Source: Anaerolineales bacterium
Lineage (GTDB): Bacteria; Chloroflexota; Anaerolineae; 4572-78; J111
DNA length: 64,000 nucleotides
NCBI GenBank assembly: GCA_020634855.1
Contig: JACKAU010000015.1
Location: 62,001-126,000, forward strand
Reading direction: 5' to 3'
Below the pieces are notes generated by a model that was given only the letters and a program-made list of their open reading frames with translations, had not been told where the DNA came from and searched no databases. A program made the position numbers and the translations under genes. This document shows positions 1-8,109 of the stretch, one piece after another; position 1 is the stretch's first letter; each line of letters opens with the position of its first letter.

Positions 1-640
1 GGCTGATGTGTTCCATAAATTCGGAGCGGGTTCTTGAGTCCTTTCTAAAGGTCCCCAAGACCGCGCTGGTAATCATACTGGCATTGGCTTTTTTGACACC
101 GCGCATCATCATACACATATGAACCCCCTCGGCGACGACCGCCACGCCGTAGGGCTGCAGAACTTCATTAATAAAATCGGCTATCTGTTTGGTCATCCGT
201 TCTTGCACTTGCAGTCGCCGGGCAAACACCTCTACAATCCGAGGAATTTTGCTTAACCCAATGACCTTGTGGTTGGGAATGTAAGCGACATGCACTTTGC
301 CAAAAAACGGTAGCATGTGGTGTTCGCATAAACTGTAGAAGTCAATATCTTTGACAATGACCATATCACTGTAATCGACCGTGAAAATGGCGTCGTTGAT
401 CAGCTTGACCGGATCGACGTGATAGCCGGCGGTTAACTCATCATACATCCGGGCAACCCGTTCTGGCGTGCGCTGTAATCCCTCACGTTCAGGATTTTCG
501 CCAATCTTACGTAATATTTTGGTGACCGCTTTCTCGATACCTTCTTTTCTTTTCTCCGCATGTTTATGATTGCCATTAGGGTTTATTTCAAAGGCCTGCC
601 CTAAATAATCTAAGTCCAGATTTAACTTGGATTCATTCAT
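1..640 (-). CDS. folE: GTP cyclohydrolase I (3' end outside window)
   Basis: Converts GTP to 7,8-dihydroneopterin triphosphate, the first step of folate (or queuosine-type) pteridine synthesis, in the cytosol. Reading from the ATG at 640 gives about 213 residues, with the family's DIDFYSLCEHHMLPFFGKVHVA stretch (zinc Cys and His in SLCEHH), the segment IGLSKIPRIVEVFARRLQVQ and the GVHMCMMMRGV block. The last visible residues (TRSEFMEHIS) are close to the usual C-terminus, so only a few codons should be missing. The start codon overlaps the folK stop by one base (TAATG), so folK-folE are translationally coupled. Confidence 0.95.
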   Translation of the reverse strand, partial: MNESKLNLDLDYLGQAFEINPNGNHKHAEKRKEGIEKAVTKILRKIGENPEREGLQRTPERVARMYDELTAGYHVDPVKLINDAIFTVDYSDMVIVKDIDFYSLCEHHMLPFFGKVHVAYIPNHKVIGLSKIPRIVEVFARRLQVQERMTKQIADFINEVLQPYGVAVVAEGVHMCMMMRGVKKANASMITSAVLGTFRKDSRTRSEFMEHIS

Positions 641-1215
641 TAAAGTTTCCTTTCCAGATGTGGGTTTTTAATTGTAGACGACACTACAGTTGTTCGATTC
701 ATAAATTGGGTTAACAGGTCTGTCATATCTTCTCGTAATTGCATTTCATCGGCTTTAATTTCAAATGCGTGAGCAATTTCTTGCAAATTTTGTCCCGTTT
801 CAGGATGAACATAATCAGGAGCAATTTCCGCTAACGGAATGGCTACAAAGGGACGTTCCAAAACCTCCGGGTCGGGAATACGACGATCCGCCAGATTAAA
901 AATTTGCCGGTTGAAAAACATGATATCGATGTCGATGGTTCGCGGGGCGTTTTTGTTGACCTGGCGTTGGCGTCCTAAACAGCTTTCAATTTTAAGTAAA
1001 ACCTGCTGCTTTAACTGATCGGCTGCTAGCTCTGTCGCAATAATCGCTGCCGCATTCAGGAAATTAGGTTGATCAATTAACCCCACGGGTTTTGTTTCCC
1101 AAACCGATGACACCGCCAGCAAATCCGTATAGCAAGCCAAAAGTCTCAAAGCCGATTTCAAGTTTGTTTCCGGTTCAATATTAGAGCCAAGCGATAAATA
1201 AGCAATATTTGGCAT
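640..1215 (-). CDS. folK: 2-amino-4-hydroxy-6-hydroxymethyldihydropteridine pyrophosphokinase (HPPK)
   Basis: Transfers pyrophosphate from ATP to 6-hydroxymethyl-dihydropterin in folate synthesis. The N-terminal LSLGSNIEP, the central RTIDIDIMFF with its metal-binding Asp pair and the RPFVAIPLAEIAP block are diagnostic. I start at the ATG at 1215 because GGAGGG lies five bases upstream and the protein then opens directly on the first strand; an in-frame ATG six codons earlier has no such site. The protein is about 191 residues, some 30 longer than typical HPPK; the excess is a polar C-terminal tail of unknown use. First gene of the folK-folE operon. Confidence 0.93.
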   Translation of the reverse strand: MPNIAYLSLGSNIEPETNLKSALRLLACYTDLLAVSSVWETKPVGLIDQPNFLNAAAIIATELAADQLKQQVLLKIESCLGRQRQVNKNAPRTIDIDIMFFNRQIFNLADRRIPDPEVLERPFVAIPLAEIAPDYVHPETGQNLQEIAHAFEIKADEMQLREDMTDLLTQFMNRTTVVSSTIKNPHLERKL

Positions 1216-1661
1216 AATTTCCCTCCATTGCACAAATTATCTTTGGTTTTAGGACAAGAAGGTGGTTTCTAGCCTATTTGCTGGTTTGGCACGAAAAAGA
1301 TGTTCCTTACTAGACGACAAGCAAGCGGCCTAACTTACCTGGTTTCAAATTATTTCTCGGGTAGATTGATGGGTAGGGCTTGGGCGAAAGCATCACTGTT
1401 AATAAAATTTAATCATATTATCCGAAATTAAATGGCAGATTAATAGGTTTTGTCGGTTGACGACTGATGAATGATGGTCATAATGAGCATTGAGTGAAGT
1501 GCAACTTCTCTCATTTCTTGTACATTATGACAAAAAATTATACACTTAACCATAAAGTGACAACTCTAATAAGTTAACTGAAGTTTTAGAAATTGACCAA
1601 GTAATCCGTCAAGAGCCAAAAATAAACGGCTAAAGCTATATTTAAAAAGAGAGGTAACATA
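1216..1661. other. AT-rich intergenic region between divergent genes
   Basis: About 450 bases with no convincing ORF. It separates folK (minus) from the secreted haloperoxidase-like gene (plus) and should hold both promoters. The best plus-strand match is TTGACG at 1457-1462, 17 bases, then ATAATG at 1480-1485, a weak call. No RNA gene or repeat was recognised. Confidence 0.4.
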
Positions 1662-3449
1662 ATGAGGTACTTTTGGCGTGTTGTGAGTACGCTTTTTGGC
1701 TTCACTCTGGTTATGCTCTTAATCATAAGCAATCCCTCGACTGCGCAGGGGCAGTCACCGGTCTCACTCTATAGGCCGCAACTGTGCCACGCTTGCTATG
1801 TTTTGTTGTCTCCACCTTGGGGACAGCGCCAGAGTTTTGTTGAACCGCCTCTGGTTAGCGCGCCGAAATCGACCCCATTAAGCTCGTCCCAGGATGTAAC
1901 CCAGGCCGACCATACCGAACCCAGTGTTGTCATCAAATGGAACGAATTGATGTTGGCCGCCGTACGCAATGGCCCGCCCCGTCCCACGGTCATCGCCCGT
2001 TCGATGTTTATGGTTCATACGGCCATGTACGATGCCTGGAGCGCGTACGATGGCACTGCGGAGCCGGTTATCCCCGGCTATGTCGTGCGCCAACCGGTCG
2101 AACGCCATACAGAGGCTAATCAAGCGGCTGCCGTTAGCCAGGCGGCCTATCAAACACTGGTGGCCTTGTTTCCTCAGTATGAACAGAATACCCAATCTTT
2201 CAGCCGATTAATGGCAATCTTGGGGTATGATATTGTGACCGGCGGCGACGCCTCGACGCCCGCCGGTATCGGCTACCTGGCGGCCCAGGGTGTGCTCGAC
2301 TCACGCCGGGATGACGGCTCAAACGCGGCCAACAACTATGCCGATATCACCTCTGACGTTTATCCCGATCTGTACCAGCCGGTCAACAGCGCCGATCCCA
2401 CCACCGGTAAAGTTCCGGGCCAGACTGCCTTTGATCCGAACCATTGGCAGCCGCTCCGGGTGTCAACCGGCGTCATTTTCGATGCCGGCGGGCTGCCGGT
2501 ATTTGATGCCAACCAGCCCGATAGTTACCGCGATCAAAGTTTTTTAACGCCGCACTGGGGCGTGGTAACGCCGTTCGCTTTAACTTCGGGCGACCAGCTC
2601 CGGCCCCCGCCGCCGCCCCAATTGGGTTCTAGTGAACCCTACACCGATGCGTTGGGCCAAATGATGACCAACGACGAGGCCTATAAAGCCCAATTTAATC
2701 AGGTTTTGAATTACAGCGCCCGTCTGACCGATAAGATGAAATGTATCGCCGAATACTGGGCCGACGGCCCGCGTTCGGAGACGCCGCCGGGCCATTGGAA
2801 CGCGTTGGCCCATGGCATCTCCTACCGCGATCAGCATTCTATTGGCGATGATGTCAAACTCTACTTGGCGCTCAATGGCGCTTTGTTCGATGCCAGCATT
2901 GCCGCCTGGGATGCCAAACGCGCCTACGATTCGGTTCGTCCCGTCTCGGCCATTCGCCATTTGTACAATGGCCAGACTGTTACGGCTTGGGCCGGACCCA
3001 ACCAAGGCGCGCAAGAAATTTCTGGTGATCAGTGGCAGCCGTATCAGGCACTAACGTTCGTGACCCCGGCTTTCGCCGAGTATGTGTCGGGCCACAGCAC
3101 CTTTAGCGCCGCCGCTGCCGAGGTGCTAACCCGATTCACCGGCTCCAACCGCTTCTATGACGGCGAAACGGTGCTTTATGATGATTTTAATCGCGATGGC
3201 GTACCGGATATGCTGGGGCAGCATGTGATCAATGTGGGCGGCAATATGTTTGAAAACAGCCCGGAAAAGGTGATCGTGCTGCAATGGGATACCTTCCAGC
3301 AGGCGGCCGGCGAAGCCGGTATCTCGCGTCTGTATGGCGGCATCCACATTCAAGACGGCGACCGGTACGGGCGGCGTATGGGCAAGCAGATCGCCGGCCA
3401 GGCCTTTGCTCTGGCCGAGCAGTATTGGACCGGCGCTATCGAGCGTTGA
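1662..3449 (+). CDS. secreted vanadium-dependent haloperoxidase / PAP2-family protein
   Basis: Member of the vanadate haloperoxidase/acid phosphatase superfamily. Residues 1-29 form a signal peptide (MRYFWRVV, then a hydrophobic core ending STAQG). The N-terminal domain has the family block IARSMFMVHTAMYDAWSAYD. The C-terminal PAP2 core carries SGHSTFS (Ser476, His478) and SRLYGGIHIQDGDRYG (Arg556, His562), which bind vanadate or phosphate and provide the catalytic His. GAGGT lies seven bases before the ATG. The 595-residue length suits the bacterial haloperoxidase-like branch. Whether it halogenates, oxidises or dephosphorylates cannot be told from sequence. It stands alone, convergent with the MFS gene. 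Confidence 0.85.
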   Translation: MRYFWRVVSTLFGFTLVMLLIISNPSTAQGQSPVSLYRPQLCHACYVLLSPPWGQRQSFVEPPLVSAPKSTPLSSSQDVTQADHTEPSVVIKWNELMLAAVRNGPPRPTVIARSMFMVHTAMYDAWSAYDGTAEPVIPGYVVRQPVERHTEANQAAAVSQAAYQTLVALFPQYEQNTQSFSRLMAILGYDIVTGGDASTPAGIGYLAAQGVLDSRRDDGSNAANNYADITSDVYPDLYQPVNSADPTTGKVPGQTAFDPNHWQPLRVSTGVIFDAGGLPVFDANQPDSYRDQSFLTPHWGVVTPFALTSGDQLRPPPPPQLGSSEPYTDALGQMMTNDEAYKAQFNQVLNYSARLTDKMKCIAEYWADGPRSETPPGHWNALAHGISYRDQHSIGDDVKLYLALNGALFDASIAAWDAKRAYDSVRPVSAIRHLYNGQTVTAWAGPNQGAQEISGDQWQPYQALTFVTPAFAEYVSGHSTFSAAAAEVLTRFTGSNRFYDGETVLYDDFNRDGVPDMLGQHVINVGGNMFENSPEKVIVLQWDTFQQAAGEAGISRLYGGIHIQDGDRYGRRMGKQIAGQAFALAEQYWTGAIER

Positions 3450-3482
3450 TACGCAAACTGGACAATTGACCGGCCGATGGCG

Positions 3483-4751
3483 CTAAACCACCGCCGGAAC
3501 TTCGTTGCCGGCGTCCTGTATAGCCGCCCGTACGTCTGTGAAGTACAGAATGATCATACCGATGATGAAGAAAGCAATAATCGGCAGAATAGCGACGCGT
3601 GAACTACCCGTCATTTGCACGGCTGTGCCGAAAACCACCGGCCCAATCCAGGAGGTCCCCCGCTCGCTGATTTCATACAGGCCAAAGTAGGCCGACTCTC
3701 GATTTTCCGGGATCATTTGGGAAAAGAGGGATCGACTCAGGGCCTGTGAACTGCCTAAAACTAGCCCCGTCGCAAAGCCCAAAATCCAAAATTGCAGTTC
3801 GGTATAAAGGAAGCCGTAGGCGTAGATAACTGCGGCTGCCCAAATCATGAGATTAAAGATAATGGTCCACTTTGCACCAATCCGAGCCGCCACGAGATTA
3901 AAGAGCCAAGCACCGGCAGCCGCCACAAATTGGATAAACAGAATAACGATCACCAGTGTTTCGTAGCCCATCCCCAACTCACTGACGGCGAATAGACCGG
4001 AAGCCACAATCACCGTTTGGATACCATCATTATAGATCAGATATCCTATCAGAAAGCGTAGCGTTTTGGGGTATTGATGATACATCTCTTTCAGCGAGGC
4101 AAAGAACTCTTTGAGGCTGTGAGTTAAATAGTTGGAGCCGGCGGGCAGTTTGCCTTCCGGCTGGCGTTGGCGCAGATGTCGCTGAGGGAATATGAGCGTA
4201 AAAAAGAGCCACCACACCCCGGCGCTGGCCAGGCTGAGGCGCACGGCCAGGCCTGTATCGGCCATAAAGTTGACCATCAATATATTGATGACCAGCAAAA
4301 CACCGCCGCCGGTATAGCCGTAACCAAACCCCTGCGAACTGACTCTGTCCCGATTATCCGGACTGGCGATGTCCGGCAGGAAGGCATTGTAAAAAACCAG
4401 CGCCGCGCCAAATGAGAGATTAGCGATAAGAAAGAGCAGCCCGCCCAGCACCACTAGGTCGCCTTGCACCAAAAAAAGAAGGATAGTGGCAATAGCGCCC
4501 GTATAAGCAAACGTCAGCAAGAGCGTCTTTTTGAGGGGCGTGTAGTCGGCCAACGTCCCCAGAATCGGCAGAAATAGAACCTGCATCCCGACCGAAAGCG
4601 AGACACAGTAGGGAAAAAAGGCATCTGCTTCAATGCCGTAGCCGAACAGATACACAAAACCGCCCTGCGCTCGGGCTAGTTCGGCCAGATACGGTCCCAA
4701 AAAGGTGGTTACGACGGTGCTGCCAAACGGTGAGTTGGCCCAGTCGTACAT
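3483..4751 (-). CDS. MFS transporter, UMF1/Atg22-like
   Basis: Twelve-helix permease of the UMF1 branch of the major facilitator superfamily. The signature MYDWANSPFGSTVVTTFLGPY opens the reading frame, and later helices carry the family's NAFLPDIA and GLVLGSSQALSRSLFSQMIPENRESAYFGLYEISERGTSW-type loop. The substrate is unknown. The coordinate is the first ATG, but the conserved family N-terminus (DDKREIFSWI before MYDWANS) is encoded in frame upstream to 4784 with no ATG; a CTG at 4784, eight bases after GAGGA, is the likely true start. Monocistronic as far as can be seen. Confidence 0.85.
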   Translation of the reverse strand: MYDWANSPFGSTVVTTFLGPYLAELARAQGGFVYLFGYGIEADAFFPYCVSLSVGMQVLFLPILGTLADYTPLKKTLLLTFAYTGAIATILLFLVQGDLVVLGGLLFLIANLSFGAALVFYNAFLPDIASPDNRDRVSSQGFGYGYTGGGVLLVINILMVNFMADTGLAVRLSLASAGVWWLFFTLIFPQRHLRQRQPEGKLPAGSNYLTHSLKEFFASLKEMYHQYPKTLRFLIGYLIYNDGIQTVIVASGLFAVSELGMGYETLVIVILFIQFVAAAGAWLFNLVAARIGAKWTIIFNLMIWAAAVIYAYGFLYTELQFWILGFATGLVLGSSQALSRSLFSQMIPENRESAYFGLYEISERGTSWIGPVVFGTAVQMTGSSRVAILPIIAFFIIGMIILYFTDVRAAIQDAGNEVPAVV

Positions 4752-4906
4752 GATCCAACTGAAGATTTCTCGTTTGTCGTCCAGGGGATATATTCCTCAC
4801 TTGTCTTAATAAAGTGAGTTCATTGTACCAACGATTCAAGAGAATGTCATCTATTAGGATGAGGTTAGACCACTCAAATTGACGTAATGTGTATGAATTT
4901 TCTAAC

Positions 4907-4935
4907 TTGACATCAGCTTAAATTCATGCTATTGT
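4907..4935 (+). promoter_or_regulatory. sigma70-type promoter of the cold-shock gene
   Basis: TTGACA at 4907-4912, a 17-base spacer and TATTGT at 4930-4935. Transcription would start near 4942, leaving a leader of about 100 bases before the cold-shock ORF, as is usual for cspA-type mRNAs whose 5' UTR controls cold induction. The leader ends in a strong SD (AAAGGAGG) at about 5021-5028. Confidence 0.75.
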
Positions 4936-5039
4936 GTCATCATTGTTAGGTGTTGTTCAGTCTAAAGTAAGAGAACGATCTGAAATTGATTTTGAACCTC
5001 TAGCAAGACCCAATATTTAAGAAAGGAGGTTCTTTAACG

Positions 5040-5249
5040 ATGGCAGATCGTGAAGTAGGTACCGTTAAGTGGTTCAACCCCAACAAAGGTTTTGGTTTTA
5101 TTGAACGCAATAACGGTAAAGATGTCTTCGTACATTACAGTGCTATCAACAGCGCCGGATATCGAACTCTGGAAGAAGGTCAGCGTGTTGAGTTCACCGT
5201 AGTTGAGGGCAAAAAAGGTCCGCAAGCGCAAGACGTTAGCATAGCCTAG
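5040..5249 (+). CDS. cold-shock protein, CspA family
   Basis: 69-residue single cold-shock domain that binds single-stranded RNA or DNA and melts mRNA structure. VGTVKWFNPNKGFGFI contains RNP1 (KGFGFI), and DVFVHYSAI contains RNP2 (VFVHY). The length is exactly that of the family. It has a consensus promoter, a leader of about 100 bases, a strong SD (AAAGGAGG) and two terminators just downstream, so it is an autonomous and probably highly expressed gene. Confidence 0.96.
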   Translation: MADREVGTVKWFNPNKGFGFIERNNGKDVFVHYSAINSAGYRTLEEGQRVEFTVVEGKKGPQAQDVSIA

Positions 5250-5256
5250 TTATTCG

Positions 5257-5292
5257 AAAAAGAGTGCTGCCAACCAGCAGCGCTCTTTTTTA
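5257..5292 (+). terminator. Rho-independent terminator of the cold-shock gene
   Basis: Fourteen-pair stem (5257-5270 with 5277-5290, one G-U pair) around loop CAACCA, ending in a run of T. It begins eight bases after the cold-shock stop codon. Confidence 0.9.
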
Positions 5293-5306
5293 TTTTACGC
5301 CAAATG

Positions 5307-5345
5307 TAGCGCCTTTTCACTGCAAAAGGCGCTATTATTTTTGTT
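5307..5345 (+). terminator. second tandem terminator-like hairpin
   Basis: Perfect 11-bp arms TAGCGCCTTTT (5307-5317) and AAAAGGCGCTA (5324-5334) with loop CACTGC, followed by TTATTTTTGTT. Backs up the first terminator and isolates the downstream gene. Confidence 0.75.
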
Positions 5346-5395
5346 AAGGAGTCCGACAGTCTCAACCTAAACGACTCTGACAATAAAAATGTGTT

Positions 5396-5453
5396 GGAGC
5401 GACAAAGCTTGCTTTGTCATTCAAGGTAAGGTCAAAGTAAACTTTGACGCTCC
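5396..5453 (+). repeat. three-way-junction palindromic repeat, copy 1
   Basis: Outer arms GGAGCG and CGCTCC enclose two hairpins, ACAAAG-cttg-CTTTGT and GTCAAAGT-aa-ACTTTGAC. The reverse complement of copy 3 (54016-54072) matches it nearly base for base; copy 2 is at 35341-35388. It lies just upstream of the phoD start. Confidence 0.85.
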
Positions 5454-5485
5454 CGACCTTTATTTTCAAGGGAGCGAAAGGCCCG

Positions 5486-6784
5486 ATGCCGTCCCCAAAA
5501 TTTACTCGCCGTCAATTTTTGCAACAAAGCCTGGTCGCGCCTTTGGCGCTTCATTACAACCGCCGCCAGGCGGCAGATGCACCGGTGCAATTTGTCTGGT
5601 CCGGAGCGGTGACTTCGGCCTCAGCCATGGTCAAGGCCAAAGTGACGCGAGATAGTCAAACTGTTCGCTTATTAGCCAGTCCCTACCCGGATTTCAGCCA
5701 ACCTCTTTATACCGATCCTCAGCCGGCCACTTTGACTTTGAATAACCGGGTAGTTGCTTTTCCGCTGACCGATCTCACCACCGATACGATCTACAATTAT
5801 GCGGTTGAAGTCGATGGTCAACTTGACACGCAGCTGCGCGGCCAGTTCAAGACCTTCCCGTCCGGCCCGGCCTCATTTATGATCGCCTTCGCTTCCTGCG
5901 CCGAGACCGGTTCAACTCACCCCATCTTTGAAACGATTCGTAACCTCAACCCGCTCTTTTTTATCCATACCGGCGATCTGCACTATCTCGATATCCCTAC
6001 CAACGACCGCGATCGCTTCCGAGACGCCTTTGAAACGGTGCTGGCCTCGCCCACGCAGTCGTCCCTATATCGATCCGCGCCGTTGGTCTACATTTGGGAC
6101 GATCACGACTACGGCCCAAACGACAGCACCGCGCTGTCCGGCAGCCGCACCGCTGCCCGCTTGACCTACCAGGAGTATGTGCCTCACTACCCCTTGGCCG
6201 CCGGCAGCGGCGATGTCTCCATCTATCACGCCTTTAGTGTGGGCCGAGTCCGCTTCATCGTCACCGATTTACGCTCAGAACGCAGCCCCAAACTGGCCGC
6301 CGATGACGCTAACAAAAGTATGCTCGGTCCGTCGCAAAAGGCGTGGTTCAAAGAGGAACTGCTCCGGGCCAATACTGATCACGCTTTAACCATTTGGGTC
6401 AGCAGCGTCGATTGGCTGCCCGACCTAAGCGACGGCTGGTATCTGTACAGCACTGAACGACGAGAATTGGCCGATTTTATCAAAACCAATGACATTAACA
6501 GGCTGGCGATGATAGCCGGCGACCTGCACATGCTCGGCATCGACAACGGCAGCCACAATACCTTTGCCACCGACGGCGGCAGCGGCTTCCCGATTTTTCA
6601 AGCCTCGCCGCTCGATCGCTTTGGTTTTGAGGCCGATGCCCCTTACAGCGAGGGCCGCGTGGCCCAACGCGGCCAATTTGGCATCATGAATGTCATCGAT
6701 GATGGCGGCCCTACCGTGCGGGTTGAGTGGAGTGGCCGCAGTTGGACTAATGAGGAACTATTGACCTATAGTTTTGCAGTTTAA
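5486..6784 (+). CDS. Tat-exported PhoD-like alkaline phosphatase / phosphodiesterase
   Basis: Extracytoplasmic metallophosphatase of the PhoD family. The N-terminus has a twin-arginine signal (TRRQFLQQSL, then a short hydrophobic stretch), fitting Tat export of a folded metalloenzyme. The PhoD N-terminal beta domain follows, then the catalytic core: FASCAETG, FIHTGDLHYLDI, YIWDDHDYGPND, VTDLRSERSP and MIAGDLHMLGID supply the metal ligands. I start at the ATG at 5486, after GCGAAAGG, because it sits directly before the Tat motif; an in-frame ATG at 5444 lies inside the palindromic repeat. Probably scavenges phosphate from esters; no Pho box was recognised. Confidence 0.87.
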   Translation: MPSPKFTRRQFLQQSLVAPLALHYNRRQAADAPVQFVWSGAVTSASAMVKAKVTRDSQTVRLLASPYPDFSQPLYTDPQPATLTLNNRVVAFPLTDLTTDTIYNYAVEVDGQLDTQLRGQFKTFPSGPASFMIAFASCAETGSTHPIFETIRNLNPLFFIHTGDLHYLDIPTNDRDRFRDAFETVLASPTQSSLYRSAPLVYIWDDHDYGPNDSTALSGSRTAARLTYQEYVPHYPLAAGSGDVSIYHAFSVGRVRFIVTDLRSERSPKLAADDANKSMLGPSQKAWFKEELLRANTDHALTIWVSSVDWLPDLSDGWYLYSTERRELADFIKTNDINRLAMIAGDLHMLGIDNGSHNTFATDGGSGFPIFQASPLDRFGFEADAPYSEGRVAQRGQFGIMNVIDDGGPTVRVEWSGRSWTNEELLTYSFAV

Positions 6785-6837
6785 CCGACGCCATTAATTT
6801 GTAGCATCGTTCCGGCGGTGCAAGACCGACGACGCAA

Positions 6838-8109
6838 ATGAAACAACTAACTCTAGCCGCCATTGGGTGCGGCAATCGAAGTCAAATCTACATTGATCTG
6901 GCCGCACGCCGCCCGGAGCGCTACCGCGTCATCGCCGGCGCCGACCCCGACCCCGCCCGCCTCGACATCGCCCGCCGGCTGTCTGGCAATCCCCACTTCC
7001 AAAGCTTCACCAGCGCCGATGAGATGCTGACTCAGCCTCAACTGGCCGATGTGATGATCATCGGCACGCAGGATAATTATCACTATGGCCCTTGTCTACA
7101 AGCGATGGAAAAAGGGTACGACATCTTGTTGGAAAAACCCATCGCTCAAACCCTATCGGAAGTCATCGATCTGGAACGACAGGCGACCCGGTTGGGTCGG
7201 CGAGTACTGGTCTGCCACGTGCTGCGCTATACGCCTTTTTATACCAAAGTAAAAGAGATTGTCGATAGCGGGCTGTTGGGCGAAATCATGACCCTCAACG
7301 CCACCGAAGGCGTGGGCGACTGGCATCAAGCTCATTCTTACGTGCGGGGTAAATGGGCGGTGACCGACCAAGCCACGCCGATGATCGTGGCCAAAAGCTG
7401 CCACGATATGGACATCATCGCCTGGCTGCTCAATCGCCCTTGCCTCAACCTGTCGAGTTGGGGTGAGTTGAATTATTTCACTGCCGCCAATGCGCCGCCG
7501 GGTGCGCCCGCTCGCTGCACCGACGGCTGCCCGCACGCCGATACCTGTCCCTACGATGCTCTGCTTTACTTAACTAAACATCGCCGCTGGCTTGACTACA
7601 TCTACAATGACGCCGCTGCCGCCTCGACCGACGAGATCCGGGCCTGGTTAGCCGCCGGCCCGTGGAGCCGCTGCGTTTATCACTGCGACAATACCGCCGT
7701 TGACCATCAGGTGGTCAGCATGCGTTTCGATGGCGGTGCCACCGCCACCTTCACCATGACCGCTTTTGGTTGGGGCCGGGATATCGAAATTTTTGGTACA
7801 CAAGCTAGATTGTGGGGCGGCGAGAGTTGTCTTAAACACAGCGGAGCCGATATCATTGTGGAAACACATGCCACCGGCGACCGGATTCGCTTCAACCTCA
7901 GCCACGATTCCAGCGGCCACGGCGGCGGCGACTCCGGTCTGATCAACGCGCTCTACACCGAGCTGACCAAGGGCAGTTCGACCTTGTTGAGATCGTCGGT
8001 GTCTGTATCTGTCGCCAGCCATGTGATGGCCTTTGCCGCCGAAACTGCTCGCCAATCGGGGCAAACGGTCAACCTCACCGATTTTTATAATGGCCATTCA
8101 GCCGGCTGA
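6838..8109 (+). CDS. Gfo/Idh/MocA-family NAD(P)-dependent oxidoreductase
   Basis: Two-domain sugar or inositol dehydrogenase type. An N-terminal Rossmann fold (LAAIGCGNRSQIYID, then ADPDPARL) and the hinge motif LLEKPIAQTL, with the conserved Lys-Pro, define the family; SCHDMDIIAWLL holds the usual catalytic His region. A Cys-rich loop (CTDGCPHADTCPYDA, about residues 226-240) is shared with many members of this group and may bind metal or be structural. The substrate is unknown. The start ATG at 6838 lacks a clear SD. The last 12 bases overlap the convergent ApgM-like gene. Confidence 0.88.
   Translation: MKQLTLAAIGCGNRSQIYIDLAARRPERYRVIAGADPDPARLDIARRLSGNPHFQSFTSADEMLTQPQLADVMIIGTQDNYHYGPCLQAMEKGYDILLEKPIAQTLSEVIDLERQATRLGRRVLVCHVLRYTPFYTKVKEIVDSGLLGEIMTLNATEGVGDWHQAHSYVRGKWAVTDQATPMIVAKSCHDMDIIAWLLNRPCLNLSSWGELNYFTAANAPPGAPARCTDGCPHADTCPYDALLYLTKHRRWLDYIYNDAAAASTDEIRAWLAAGPWSRCVYHCDNTAVDHQVVSMRFDGGATATFTMTAFGWGRDIEIFGTQARLWGGESCLKHSGADIIVETHATGDRIRFNLSHDSSGHGGGDSGLINALYTELTKGSSTLLRSSVSVSVASHVMAFAAETARQSGQTVNLTDFYNGHSAG

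Noticed and set aside
1878..2195. Antisense ORF inside the haloperoxidase-like gene
   Set aside because: Shadow of a real gene in a GC-rich region; no SD, no family motif.
5389..5655. ORF starting upstream of phoD
   Set aside because: Crosses the palindromic repeat and overlaps phoD in another frame.
7153..7536. Antisense ORF inside the Gfo/Idh/MocA gene, with similar ones across mutL, lysX and rSAM1
   Set aside because: These follow the codon periodicity of the sense gene and show no recognisable domain.
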